The notes under the pieces were generated by a model. It was not told where the DNA came from. It was given only the letters and a program-made list of their open reading frames with translations, and ran no database searches. The position numbers were made by a program, and so were the translations under genes. DNA of 64,000 bases from Eutreptiella sp. 'Long Island Sound 2002' (lineage: Eukaryota > Euglenozoa > Euglenophyceae > Eutreptiales > Eutreptiaceae), in contig OZ038378.1 in the NCBI GenBank assembly GCA_964036045.1, positions 24,975,935-25,039,934 on the forward strand. Reading direction: 5' to 3'. Positions 22,001 through 34,370 of the stretch are shown here, piece after piece; position 1 is the first letter of the stretch, and the number at the start of each line of letters is the position of its first letter.

Positions 22001-25000
22001 TGCGAGTCCCTAACCTCAACCCAAGGGGCCACCTAACATAGTGTGGATTGTGAGTCCATAAGCCCAACTCGAAGGGCCACACAACAAATCGTGGATAGCG
22101 AGTCCCTAATCCCAACACCATGGGCCACCTAACATAGTGGGGATTGTGAGTCCCTAATCCCAACTCAAGGGGCCACCTAACATAGTGTGGATTGTGAGTC
22201 CCTAACCCCAACTCAAGGTGCCACCCAACAAAGCGTGGATTGCGAGTCCCTAACCCTAACTCAAGGGGCCACGCAACAAAGTGTGGATTGCAAGTCCCTA
22301 ACCCCAACTCAAGGGGCCACCCAACAAAGCGTAGATTGCGAGTTCCTAACCCCAACAAACACCAAACAAATTGTGGATTGCGATTCCCTAACCCCAGCTC
22401 ACGGGGCCACGCAACAAAGCGCGGATCGCAAGTCCCGAACCCCAACCCAAGGGGCCACCCAACAAAGCGTGGGTTGTGAGTGCCTAACCCCAACTCAACG
22501 GGCCACGCAACAAAGTGTGGATTGCGAGTCCCTGACTCCAACTCAAGGGGCCACCCAACAAAGCGTACATTGCGAGTCCCTAGCCCCAACTCAACGGGGC
22601 ACCCAACAAGGCGTGGATTGCAAGTCCCTAGCCCCAACTCAAGAGGCCACCTACCAAAGTGTGGATTGCGAGTCCAGAACCCCAACTCAAGGGGCCACGC
22701 AACAAAGCGTGGATTGCGACTGCCTAACCCCAACTCAACGGACCACGCAACAAAACGTTGATTGCGAGTCCCTAACCCCAACTCAAGGGACACCCAACAA
22801 AGCGTGGAGTGCGAGTCCCTAACCCTAACTCAAAGGGCCGCGCAACAAACTGTGGGTTGTGAGTCCCTAACCCCACCTCAAGGGGCCACCCAACAAAGCG
22901 TAGATTGCGAGTCCCTAGCCCCACTTCGAGGAACCAGCCAACAAAGCGTGTATTGCAAGTCCCTAACCCCAACTAAAGGGGCCACCAAACAAAGTGTGGA
23001 TTGTGAGTCCCTAACCCCAACTCAAGGGGCCACGCGACAAAGCGTCGATTGCCAATCCCTAACACCAACTCAAGGGGCCACCTGACATAGTGTGGATTGT
23101 GAGTCCCTAACCCCAACTCAACGGGCCACGCAACAAACTGTACATTGCGAGTCCCTAACCTCAACTCAAGGGCCCACGCAACAAAGCGTGGATTGCGAGT
23201 CCCTAACCCTAACTCAAGGGGCCACGCAACAAAGTGTGGCTGAGAAGTCCCTAACCCCAACTCAAGGGGCCGGGCAACAAACTATGGATTGCAAGTCCCT
23301 AACCCAACCTCAAGGGGCCGGCCAACAAAGCGTGGATTGCAAGTCCCTAACCCCAACAAACACCAAACAAATTGTGGATTGCGAGTCCCTAACTCCAACT
23401 CAAGGGGCCACCTAACAAAGTGTGGATGGCAAGTCCATAACCCCAACTCAAGGGGCCATGCAACAAAGCGTGGATCGCGAGTCCCTAACCCCAACTCAAC
23501 GGGCCACGCAACAAAGCCTGGATTGCGAATCACTAACCCCAACTCAAGCGGCCCCCCGACAAATCGTGAATTGCGAGCCCCTAACCCCAACTCAAGGGGC
23601 CACACAACAAAGTGTGGATTGCAAGTCCCTAACCCCAACTCCAGGGGCCACACAACGAACCGTGAATTGCGAGTCCCTAATCCCAACTCAAGGGGCCACA
23701 CAACAAAGCCTGGATTGCGAGTCCCTAACCCCAACTCAAGGGGCATCCCAAAAAAGCGTGGATTGCAAGTCCCTAACCCCAACTCAAAGGGCCACGCAAC
23801 AAAGTGTGCATTGCAAGTCCTTAACCCCAACTCAAGGGGCCAGCCAACAAAGCGTGTATTGCAAGTCCCTAACCCCAACTCCATGGGCCACCAACCAAAG
23901 TGTGGATTGTGAGTCCCTAACCCCAACTCAAGGGGCCAGGGACGAAAGCGTGAATGGTGAGTCCCTAACCCCAACTCCAGGGGCCACACAACAAACCGTG
24001 AATTGCGAGGCCCTAAGCCCAACTCAAGGGGCCACACAACAAAGCCTGGATTGCGAGTCCCTAACCCCAACTCAAGGGGCATCCCAAAAAAGCGTGGATT
24101 GCAAGTCCCTAACCCCAACTCAAAGGGCCACGCAACAAAGTGTGCATTGCAAGTCCTTCACCCCAACTCAAGGGGCCAGCCAACAAAGCGTGTATTGCAA
24201 GTCCCTAACCCCAACTCCATGGGCCACCAACCAAAGTGTGGATTGTGAGTCCCTAACCCCAACTCAAGGGGCCACCCAGCAAAGCATGGATTGCAAGTCC
24301 CTACCCCTAACTGAAAGGGCCACGCAACAAAGTGTGGCTGAGAAGTCCCTAACCCCCACTCAAGGGGCCACCCAACAAAGTGTGGATTGCAAGTCCCTAA
24401 CCCCAACTCAGGGCGCCACGGAACAAGCTGTGGATTGCAAGTCCCTAACCCAAACTCAAGCGGCCCCCCAACAAAGCGTGGCTTGCAAGTCCCTAACCCC
24501 AACTAAAGGCGCCACAGGACAAAGTGTGGATTGCGAGTCCCTAGCCCCAACCCAAGAGGGGCCACACAACAAACTGTGGATTGCGAGTCCCTAACCCAAA
24601 CTCCATGGGCCACCAACCAAAGTGTGGATTGCAAAGCCCTAACCCCAACTCAAGGGGCCACCCAACAAAGCATAGATTGCGAGTCCCTAATCCCAACCCA
24701 AAGGGCCACCAAACAAAGTGTGGATTGCGAGTCCCTAACCCCAACTCAAGGGGCCACGCAACAAAGCATGGATTGCGAGTCCCTAACCCTAACTCGAAGG
24801 GCCACGCAACAAAGTGTGGATTGCAAGTCCTTAACCCCAACTCAAGGGGCCACCCAACAAAGCGTGTATTGCAAGTCCCTAACCCCAACTCCATGGGCCA
24901 CCAACGAAAGTGTGGATTGCGAGTCCCTAACCCCAACTCAAGGGGCCACCCAACAAAGCGCGGACTGCGAGTCCCTAACCCCAACTCAAGGGGCCACCTA

Positions 25001-27818
25001 ACATAGTGTGGATTGTGAGTCCCTAGCCCCAACTCAAGGGGCCACACAACAAAGTGTGGATTGCGAGTCCCTAACCCCAACTCAAGGGGCCACCCAACAA
25101 AGCATGGATTGCGAGTCGCTAACCCTAACTCCAAGGGCCACGCAACAAAGTGTGGATTGCAAGTCCTTAACCCCAACTCAAGGGGCCACCCAACAAAGCG
25201 TGTATTGCAAGTCCCTAACCCCAACTCCATGGGCCACCAACCAAAGTGTGGCTGAGAAGTCCCTAACCCCAACTGAAGGGGCCACCCAACAAAGTGTGGA
25301 TTGCGAGTCCCTAACCCCAACTCAGGGGACCACGCAACAAGCTGTGGATTGCAAGTCCCTAACCCAAACTCAAGCGGCCCCCCAACAAAGCGTGGCTTGC
25401 AAGTCCCTAACCCCAACTAAAGGCGCCACAGGACAAAGTGTGGATGGCGAGTCCCTAGCCCCAACCCAAGAGGGGGCACACAACAAACTGTGGATTGCGA
25501 GTCCCTAACCCCAACTCCATGGGCCACCAACCAAAGTGTGGATTGCAAGTCCCTAACCCCAACTCAAGGGGCCACCCAACAAAGCATAGATTGCGAGTCC
25601 CTAATCCCAACTCAAGGGGCCACCAAACAAAGTGTGGATTGCGAGTCCCTAACCCCAACTCAAGGGGCCACGCAACAAAGCATGGATTGCGAGTCCCTAA
25701 CCCTAACTCAAAGGGCCACGCAACACAGTGTGGATTGCAAGTCCTTAACCCCAACTCAACGGGCCACGCAACAAAGAGTGTATTGCAAGTCCCTAACCCC
25801 AACTCAAGGGGCCACCAACGAAAGTGTGGATTGCGAGTCCCTAACCCCAACTCAAGGGGCCACCCAACAAAGCGCGGATTGCGAGTCCCTAACCCCAACT
25901 CAAGGGGCCACCAACGAAAGTGTGGATTGCGAGTCCCTAACCCCAACTCAAGGGGCCACCCAACAAAGCGCGGACTGCGAGTCCCTAACCCCAACTCAAG
26001 GGGCCACCTAACATAGTGTGGATTGTGAGTCCCTAGCCCCAACTCAAGGGGCCACACAACAAAGTGTGGATTGCGAGTCCCTAACCCCAACTCAAGGGGC
26101 CACCGAACAAAGCATGGATTGCGAGTCCCTAACCCTAAATCAAAGGGCCACGCAACAAAGTGTGGATTGCAAGTCCTTAACCCCAACTCAAGGGGCCACC
26201 CAACAAAGTGTGTATTGCAACTCCCTAACCCCAACTCCATGGGCCACCAACGAAAGTGTGGATTGCGAGTCCCTAACCCCAACGCAAGGGGCCACCCAAC
26301 AAAGCGCGGACTGCGAGTCCCTAACCCCAACTCAAGGGGCCACCTAACATAGTGTGGATTGTGAGTGCCTAGCCCCAACTCAAGGGGCCACACAACAAAT
26401 TGTGGATTGCGAGTCCCTAACCCCAACTCAAGGGGCCACCCAACAAAGCGTGTATTGCAAATCCCTAACCCTAACTCCAGGGGCCACTCAACAAAACGTA
26501 GATTGCGAGTCCCTAACCCCAACTCAGGGGGCCACGCAACAAAGCGCAGATTGCAAGTCCCTAACCCCAACTCAAGGGGCCACGCAACGAAGCGTGGATT
26601 GCGAGTGCCTAACCCCAACTAAAGGGGCCACACAACAAAGTGTGGATTGCGAGTGCCTAACCCCAACTCAAGGGGCATCCCAACAAAGCGTGGCTTGCAA
26701 GTCCCTAACCCCAACTCAAGGGGCCACCCAACAAAGCGTGTATTGCGAGTCCCTAACCCCAACTGAAGGGGCCACCAAACAAAGTGTGGATTGCGAGTCC
26801 CTAACCCCAACTCAAGGGGCCACCAAACAAAGTGTGGATTGCGAGTCCCTAACCCTAACTAAAGGGGCCACGCAACAAAGTGTGGATAAGAACTTCCTAA
26901 CACCACCTCAAGGGGCCACGCAACAAGTGTGGATTGCAAGTCCCTAACCCCAACTCAAGGGGCCACGCAACGAGGCTTGGATTGCAAGTCCCTAACCCCA
27001 ACTCAAGGGGCCACCGAACAAAGTGTGGATGGCGAGTCCCTAACCCCAACTCAAGGGGTCATGCAACAAAGTGTGGATTGGGAGTCCCTGACCCCACCTC
27101 AAGGGGCCACGCAACAAAGCATGAATTGCAAGTCCCTAACCCCAACTCAAGGGGCCACCTAACAAAGTGTGGATGGCGAGTCCCTAACCCCAACTCAAGG
27201 GGTCATGCAAAAAAGTGTGGATTGCGAGTCCCTAACCCCACCTCAAGGGGCCACACAACAAAGTGTGAATTGGGAGTCCCTAACCCCAACTCAAGGGGCC
27301 ACGCAACAAAGTGTGGATTGCGAGTCCCTAACCCCAACTCAAGGGGCCACACAACAAAGTGTGGATTGTGAGTCCCTAACCCCAACTCAAGGGGCCACGC
27401 AACAAACTGTGGATTGCAAGTCCCTAACCCCAACTCAAGGGGCCACCAAACAAAGCGTGGATTGCGAGTCCCTAACACCACCTCAAGGGGCCACGCAACA
27501 AAACGTGGATTGCGAGTCCCTAACCGTAACTCAAGGGGCCACGCAACAAAGCCTGGATTGCGAGTCCCTAACCCCAACTAAAGGGGCCACACAACAAAAC
27601 GTGGATTGGGAGTCCCTAACCCCAACTCAAGGGGCCACGCAACAAAGCGTTGATTGCAAGTCCCTAACCCCAACTCAAGGGGCCACGCAACAAAGTGTGG
27701 ATTGCGAGTCCCTAACCCCAACTAAAGGGGCCACCCAACAAAGCGTGTATTGCAAGTCCCTAACCCCAACTGAAGGGGCCACCAAACAAAGTGTGGATTG
27801 CGAGTCCCTAACCCCAAT
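16047..27818. repeat. 48-bp minisatellite array, ~245 copies, 11.8 kb
   Basis: A continuous tandem array. Each unit contains GAGTCCCTAACCCCAACTC, then AGGGGCCACGCAACAAAG and GTGGATTGC. Because 48 is a multiple of 3, three of the six frames stay open: plus frame VDCESLTPTQGATQQS per unit, a second plus frame with RVPNPNSRGHATK, and a minus frame LELGLGTRNPHFVAWP. The longest frames reach 390 codons (23422-24594, plus) and 433 codons (21492-22793, minus). Stops in the first plus frame mostly arise where CCCAAC has become CCTAAC. Marked variants (GATGAGAAATCC, TATTGCAAGTCC, ACACCAAACAAATTGTGG) recur in order, giving higher-order repeats of 7 units (336 bp, e.g. 23742 vs 24078) and 19 units (about 914 bp, 24551 vs 25465). 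I see no reason to call any frame a gene. Confidence 0.98.
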
Positions 27819-27829
27819 AGGGGGAAATA

Positions 27830-28000
27830 CGGGGAAATGGTTGAAAATGGGCAGAAATGGTTGACAATTCAAATATGCCACATCCTAAATGCATAGGAAG
27901 CTAAAAAATATCCTGGTACGGAACCAAAAACTTGTGAAAAGGGGCCAAAACTAGGGTTCCAGGTTCTCCCGACATCGAAAACTTCGCACTGTGTGCACGG
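27830..28000 (+). repeat. Dispersed repeat, copy 2
   Basis: Homologous to 2370-2560 (TGGTTGAAAATGG, AATTCAAATATGCCACATCC, GGTTCCA..CCCGACATCGAAAA, CGCACTGTGTGCAC). It sits directly at the right edge of the 48-bp array. Confidence 0.5.
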
Positions 28001-28127
28001 CATTCCCTCTGATTCCACAGAAGGGTGTGGATACGAGGAGCAAAGAGGTGCCTGCTCTGCTCTGCCAGCACCAAGTGTAATCTCCTGCGCACTGCGGCTC
28101 ATGGATCTACCTTGTTCAATGAGCAGA

Positions 28128-28203
28128 GCACACACACACAGGGAGAGAGGGAGAGAGACAGAGATACAGAGAGACAGAGAGAACACACACACACACACAC
28201 ACG
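28128..28203. repeat. (CA)n/(GA)n compound microsatellite
   Basis: CA run at 28128-28140, GA-rich run at 28141-28181, then a CA run to 28203. Confidence 0.9.
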
Positions 28204-28614
28204 TGGGGCACCCTCAGAACAGAGCATCAAGGTCGTGCGCCCCGTCACCACAGATGTCACTATGGGGTCCCGAGTGGGGCCAAGAGGCCAGCCTGCGTTC
28301 CCCCTGGGGGCACAGCATCCCACCACGCAGTCCTGCAACTTCTTCACCGCCTCCTCCATCACTATGGGCGTCTGGGGTACAATGTGCGGAAGTCACTCAC
28401 AAACACAGTCGATACTGGCCACGGTGGAGGTGAAGGCCTTTCGGGCCGCCGCCTGCAAAGCTCGCCTCACCGCCAAGGGCACATACCCACTAAGCACCCC
28501 GGCCTGCCCCCACGCCGTGCAGCACAGAGCGATTGGGACATAGGAGCGGCCTGAAACAGCCCCCCCTGAACAGCTTGGGCAAATATGTGCCTGTGTCCTG
28601 CCTGTGTCCCAGGG

Positions 28615-29274
28615 CTACACAGCCAGGTACCCCATTTTAACCCCATCCGACATTGAGTGACGTAGGCAGAGACAAAAATAAACCCCGCCCGCGCGCCCGC
28701 AGGCACACAAGATCACGAAGTGCTTCACCGTCATTCTTAGCGAGAAGTGCCCAAGGAAACCAAACAGCCCCGGAAACCCATGCCCCTGGGAGGCTTGCGA
28801 CAGCTCGCCCCACAAACTGACACCCTCTGGAGAGACCCCGCAACACAACTGCTCAATGAACGCATTTGCAGCGCGCATGGCAGGAGCTGTAACGGAGCAC
28901 GCCCCCCGAGTGAAAGCCCAGCAGACCTTGTTGGAGGAGACAGCGTCGGTGGTGGTGATCAGGAACTGGTCGTCCCTCAAGCCCCGCGTGTGTTTGCGTT
29001 CGATGGGCAGAAACAGCACCAAAAAATGCTTTAAGGAAAAATCCAGCGATTTCATTTTCGGTGCCAGCCACGACAGCTCCACGAGGTTTCGGTCCTTGTG
29101 GTCGTGCAGGCGGGCCAAACACCCACGGAGGAGTCGGATTTTGTCCAACCGCTCCTCCTTTTCCTCCCACTTCCTTTCAATATCTTGCGCCAACCTGATA
29201 CACGTGCGGTGTCCTGTAGCAGTGGACGCATCTGTCGGTGGAGCCACAACGGCGCCCCTGTCAACACACAACAC
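28615..29274 (-). CDS. Unrecognised ORF with charged N-terminal helix
   Basis: A 219-codon open frame. The N-terminal third has a highly charged, probably helical segment (IERKWEEKEERLDKIRLL) and then mixed hydrophobic and Cys-containing sequence with coding-like character. Further coding-looking frames follow on the same strand at 28210-28540 after a donor-like GTGAGTG, so the gene may be spliced. No domain recognised. The last ~60 codons may already be non-coding. Confidence 0.35.
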   Translation of the reverse strand: MLCVDRGAVVAPPTDASTATGHRTCIRLAQDIERKWEEKEERLDKIRLLRGCLARLHDHKDRNLVELSWLAPKMKSLDFSLKHFLVLFLPIERKHTRGLRDDQFLITTTDAVSSNKVCWAFTRGACSVTAPAMRAANAFIEQLCCGVSPEGVSLWGELSQASQGHGFPGLFGFLGHFSLRMTVKHFVILCACGRAGGVYFCLCLRHSMSDGVKMGYLAV

Positions 29275-29757
29275 CCGCTAATGCACCGACAGCAGCTGTG
29301 GGAAGACGAACGAATGCCGCGTGCCGTGCGCTGCAAGGCCGACACGAGGAAGAGGCAAGGACGACCTCACTAAGAATTGCAAACAAACGATGCTATTCTT
29401 CTGCACCCTTTGGAACTCTCGGAAGAGCCGTTGTGAGTCTGTGGACAAACAAAGTGGTTCATGAAACCCAAGAAAGTGGGAAGAGATGTTGGTCATCCCC
29501 CACAAGACACACACTGTATTTACATAGATGGTCTCAAGGTAAGTGCTTCATCGTGTCTGGGAAAAAGGCTTAAGGGACTGGGGAACGAACCACGTCGGAA
29601 AACCAAAGCAGAACAGGCTGTGAGAGAGACATGATACACAATTTTTGAAAGTAGGGATATAGACATGGTACACACTTTTGAAGCTTGGGATGCAGTTGTA
29701 ATTTGCATTCTTGCTGTACACTTTATCCACACATCTGGCTGTGGCTTCATTGAAGCG

Positions 29758-30126
29758 CTAGCGACGTCGAGCAAAACAACACATGCCTTCGGATAACTCT
29801 TCCAGCTCAACGTTGACTTCCACTTTCGGTGCCTTTGGGACAGTTTTGCTTTTCTTGGACCGGGGGCAATCGCTGTCAACAGCGTTGAGTCCTGGGGGTT
29901 GGGCTGGTTCGCAGGCCGCCTCCCTCTTCACAGCTTCGTTTCTCGCTTCTGCCACCGTTTTTGAACGGGTTGTTGAAAATTGCTGGCCGTTGATTTCTTC
30001 AACCAACGCCTTCATAGCCTGAAAGTCTTGCTTTGCTGTCTGCAATACCTGCAGTCGAAACTCCAAATCGTGAACTAACTTGGCAACTGCTTGCACCAGA
30101 AGCTCGCAGCTCTGCACCTTGGACAT
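29758..30126 (-). CDS. Small coiled-coil protein with nuclear-type basic motif
   Basis: 122 codons from an ATG at 30126. Residues about 8-45 form an amphipathic, Leu/Val/Ala-rich helix likely to be a coiled coil (CELLVQAVAKLVHDLEFRL). A Ser/Thr/Glu-rich middle follows, then a basic patch (RSKKSKT) that could be a nuclear localisation signal, and an acidic segment (VNVELEELSEG) near the end. No family recognised. The start is a choice: the frame stays open upstream to 30282, but that sequence looks less coding-like. Confidence 0.4.
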   Translation of the reverse strand: MSKVQSCELLVQAVAKLVHDLEFRLQVLQTAKQDFQAMKALVEEINGQQFSTTRSKTVAEARNEAVKREAACEPAQPPGLNAVDSDCPRSKKSKTVPKAPKVEVNVELEELSEGMCCFARRR

Positions 30127-30429
30127 CGTACAGCTTGAAGAAAAATAGTTCAGAGGAGTGGCAGGAAGGAATGGTTGCAGCCAGTCCCTCATGTGAGTGC
30201 GTAACCAAAACACCGTTTCGTAAGCCAGCAAGCTCATGGGAAAATTTGTGCAGCTGCGGGCACACTGCATGCATGTGCCCACCCAAAAGAATCATAAACG
30301 AACCATTTTGCCCTTTGGGCGAGGCACACCCAAGCGGTTGGTGGAGGACACTTTCTTCTTCAACTCTTGGGAACACTCCTCCAGGGAGTCCATCTCCCAG
30401 GGGTTACTCTTTTTTATAAGGATGGTTAG

Positions 30430-30530
30430 AGGCGCTGATGAATAGGTGAAATCATGGAGTTGGGCCAACTAGGGTTCACATAGTTGCCGACATACAAAGT
30501 TTGCACTGCGTGCACGCTGCGCGAACAGCA
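30430..30530 (+). repeat. Dispersed repeat, copy 3 (partial)
   Basis: Shares GGGCCAACTAGGGTTC, CCGACATACAAAGTTTGCACTG and the GCGTGCACGCTGCGCG tail with the copies at 2370-2560 and 27830-28000. Confidence 0.45.
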
Positions 30531-30699
30531 TTCTCCATATGCGCAGCAACTTGACGGATTCACTCACCAAACGCCTTGCCCCCCCCCCCCCCAGCCCCAC
30601 CCCAGACAGTCCTCTAAGAATGTACGCCCCCCCCCCCCCAGGAGACTATGCGATAGGACTCAAGCCTGACCTTTCCACTTCCGTGCCAATATCAACGTT

Positions 30700-30950
30700 T
30701 TGTGGAATACTAATTTTGGCACTGGGTGTTTTGAATTTTATTTACGTAAAACTTTTGCGACAGCACCTAACACAGGGGAAATTAGCCTATTTTTGCGATT
30801 TTGTTCTGCTGAATTTAGTTTTGTGGAGCTGTTTTTGGTTGACTGAGTCAAAAGTTTCTTTTATTTTTGCATATCATTTTTGCATTTGACCTCCTTTTGG
30901 GGGTTGGTTGGTTGTGTTTCATTCACTTTGGTGCCACTGAAAAGGACCGT
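30700..30950 (+). repeat. AT-rich TTTTGCG-type dispersed repeat, copy 1
   Basis: Shares CTGGGTGTTTTGAATT, ACTTTTGCGACAGCA, ATTTTTGCGATTT and TTCATTC/TTTTGGTGCCACTG with 38160-38400 in the same order and orientation. A related patch is at 31255-31450. Confidence 0.6.
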
Positions 30951-31449
30951 GGGGTACCCAACATCCGAACTTCCCATGTATCCTAATCAAAGGAGCTGCC
31001 AATGGCCTTTGGCTAAGCCTAGGGTGGACAGGCCCCACCTCACTCTGTTGGCGGAGAGTGGTGGGCTGAATGGGTATCACATTTAATCTTTTTTGGTTTC
31101 CCTCATCACACTTGTTCCCAACATCCGAACTTGCCAACATCCGAAGATGCCACACCAATGATTCCACATTGTCTAAAAGTGAAGCAAGGGAGGCAACGAA
31201 GAAAAAGGGATGCACCATGCAGCACACGTGTGTTCAAATCAGAAAGGGTGGGGGGGGGGGGGGGCAAAAATTTTTGCGATTCTTTTTTGCAGGTGTCATT
31301 TCTGCAAAGTGCATGCGGCCGAAAATCAATATTTTTTGCGTTGTTTTTTTTTAATAAAACATCACCTTGTGCTAGGAATTCATTATTTTCGCAAACAGAA
31401 AATATTTGTACGGTACAACTACATTGTAACCGGAAGAAAAAATTTCTTT

Positions 31450-34370
31450 GGCGCCGTGGACTTTCGGGGCAAGTTGCAGGCCCCCTCCCCCTATGTGCAC
31501 GAGGGACAGCGCAGACCTTGTTGCATGCTGGGACCAGTTCCAGGACCATATGGTATCACCTAATGCAAGCATACGTCCTCCGGGAGAGGTGTGTTGCCTT
31601 CTTCGAAAGATACCACAAAGAACCGCTGCCTGGGTGGGAATCCTTGCACTGTGTGCGCACTGCATGCTACTTCTAGATGAAATAACCCCTGAAGAGCCCC
31701 AAACACACCCTTTCCAAACGCCCTCAAAATTAGGCCACCCCAGCTTGAAACTCCATGATTGTCCACTCATGCAGCATACCCTTCTCAAGTGCCCTCAAGA
31801 GGGCCGAAGCAGCATTATACTTAAACTCAAGGCGAGAAATAGGGTTGGAATCGGGTGAGGCTGGGTGAGAGGCTCTACACATGAGCTGCTTGCACCTACA
31901 CCTACGACCTGCGAGGCTAGATGATCAGAATCCTCATCACCAATGCCCTCATCCTCATCCTCGTGGCTTTGACACACCTCCCAAAATGCCCCCTAAGGAG
32001 AGATGACCCTTGGATACCACACTTGTGCCAACACCCCTCCTGCCCTGAAACATAGGACAACCAAAACGGCACCTCAACATATTTATCTGTCGGGTTTCAT
32101 CAATCCATGCGCATATGTGTGGGTGCCTTCGCAATATCATCAATAATATAGTTGGCGGGCTTCTCCGCATGGGCTGGCCACCTATTCATCCCCACATGTG
32201 TGAGTGCTCAAACAATCACTGCCATAATGCAGATGACAAGCATCGCACTCAGACAGAGATGACTTCTTCATGCAACAAAGTGCACACACCTCACCATCAT
32301 CCCCTTCATCATCGACCTGAATCTCTTCTTGTACATCGGCCCACACATGGAGGCGGGGCACATGAGGCCAAGGGCCATAAGGGAGGTAGCGAACCTAGCG
32401 CCGAATACAAAATTGGGTGAGGTGCTGGGCTCGTGCCGGGGCTACGCTTCGAGGGCGGCATCTCAAAGAGCAACAAACAACAATTGTAAAGTGCCTCGTC
32501 TTGCACAATCTCGCGCTCAAAGCATGGACGGTTTGATGGAACAACTTAGTGCAGCCGTTCAACTCAATAGTATCACGGACTAGGCTCAAAACCCCTAGAC
32601 AAGGGCCCCCGGGGCAGAAGCTGCAGTTGCTTGGTCAGGCCAGACCGCTAAGTCTCGGCACTGAGCGCTCGCTGCCCGGCGCCGCGTCGGGTGCTCCCCC
32701 TTTGGCAAGTAGCGCCCGGCAAAGCGCTGCTTGACCAGGGTGTGGTCGTTGCACAAACCAGTCGCCGCACAAGCGGGGTAAGAGGCCACCAACCTAAAAA
32801 ATGTGGCAGCCCAACAGCACTTGTTCAGCTGAATTGGTTTGTTTTCATGTTGGGAACTTGACCGCCTGGAAAAATTTGGCGCTCATAGACAAATACTGTG
32901 TGCCAATCAACATCCCCTGCTCACAAATTCTTGGCTCCACAATCAATCGTTCATTGCAGAGTCTAGAAGTCTTCGCACACACCTATGCAACCGATTGACT
33001 GATATCTACGCCATATGCACCGGACCAATGTTAAGATAGCTGTGGGTTTCTGGGTTTTGCAAGGCAGTGGTCGGGGTTCGGGCTAGGGGCTGGGATGCGG
33101 TTGAGCATGGAGACTCCGTTTGGCAATAGGTAGGCACATTTTGAGGAAACTCAAAAAAAAAATCCCTTCCCTTGCTAGACTAGGATCACACACACAAAAC
33201 ATGGTTGGCATTATTTCTGGATCCCACCATGCATATTGTGTGGTGGAGCAGAAAACTCTCAGAAACAAGGGAATCTGAGCTTGAGCAGTAGCTGGAGCTT
33301 GAGTCTGAAGCACAGTTGTTCCGGACACTGTCCCCTGGCGATGGGCCTCGGCTGTAGACCAATTCTAATTCGCAGTCAGATTCACTATTTATGTGGTTGA
33401 AAGGCAGGCCCATCTGCAACCCCACATATGAAGCCTGCCATGCACAGTGCCATTTGGCTAAATGGCCGGGATTCCACGGTGGGTACCCAAATTTGTGGGA
33501 AGTATCTTAACACTACTGTGGGCAAGACAATAGCCCCTCATCCTTGCACCTTTGAGTTCGAATGCCGGCATCTGGGGAAGCTCCCGAGGGGGGGTTAATG
33601 GCTACACACAAACACACAACGCCCATCTGGGTGGGCACCCACACCAACTTCAACGCGTCTCGCTGCCGCCTCATTTGCTTTGGTATACAGAACCATAGGC
33701 CCAAAGGCCCCAAAGGGTGCAAATGCCGCAAAATTATTTGGTAACCCCTGCCCAAAATACCCACACACCGCTTTGTCCCAAAGCCCCACTCGTTGAGAGG
33801 ACCCATTGGGGGGGTTGATGATCAGTATCTAATTGACTGAATGCCCCCGCAATAGGCACTTCCGGCGGCGCCACTCACATGCTGTACAATCATATCATGT
33901 ACGTACACTGCCGTTCACACCTGTTTTGGTTGGGTGTCTGTCTAAGCATAACGCGTCTGTACCTCAATACTTGTGGCGAAAAGTGTCACTCTGTTGTGGC
34001 TGTGGTGGATTGTGTGTCTCCGTGTGTGTGCTTGCTGTCTTTTGGATTCTACTGAGTCAGTGGTGGGACCATCGGCCTCGAATCGTGGCGATGCCATTTC
34101 GATTCCTACTACCTACATGGCCCGTCCACCGGAAGAGGAGGAGACACACTAGCGAGCGGCTAGCCGAGCAAGTGGCGGAGCGCGCTGCTGCGCAGGGTGT
34201 GGTGGTGCTGTGTTTTTGCAAGACGAAAATAGTGAAGTGTGTGGGACATTCACATGAGAAAACTATTTCAAAAAGACAACGAGACACACCATCGGCGGTA
34301 CCGGTGGTGGAGCCAGCTGCTGAAGGGGGCGGTAGTGGGGACGTTGCCGACGAGTCCCTGGACGTGCACA
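31450..34370. other. Stretch without recognisable gene
   Basis: Many short frames, none with a domain I recognise. A minus-strand Ser/Asp/Glu-rich frame at 33186-33425 and a plus-strand Arg/Ala-rich frame at 34093-34378 have coding-like composition but no support from splice signals or motifs. Confidence 0.35.

Noticed and set aside
21492-22793. 433-codon minus-strand ORF as a repeat protein gene
   Set aside because: It is one of three frames kept open only because the 48-bp unit is a multiple of 3; no start context or unique flanking coding sequence, and stops recur in neighbouring units.
16047-27818. CRISPR array or centromeric satellite
   Set aside because: Units are tandem without unique spacers, so not CRISPR; nothing in the window shows centromere function.
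33540-33575. tRNA B box (GAGTTCGAATGCC)
   Set aside because: No T-stem pairing and no A box at the right distance.
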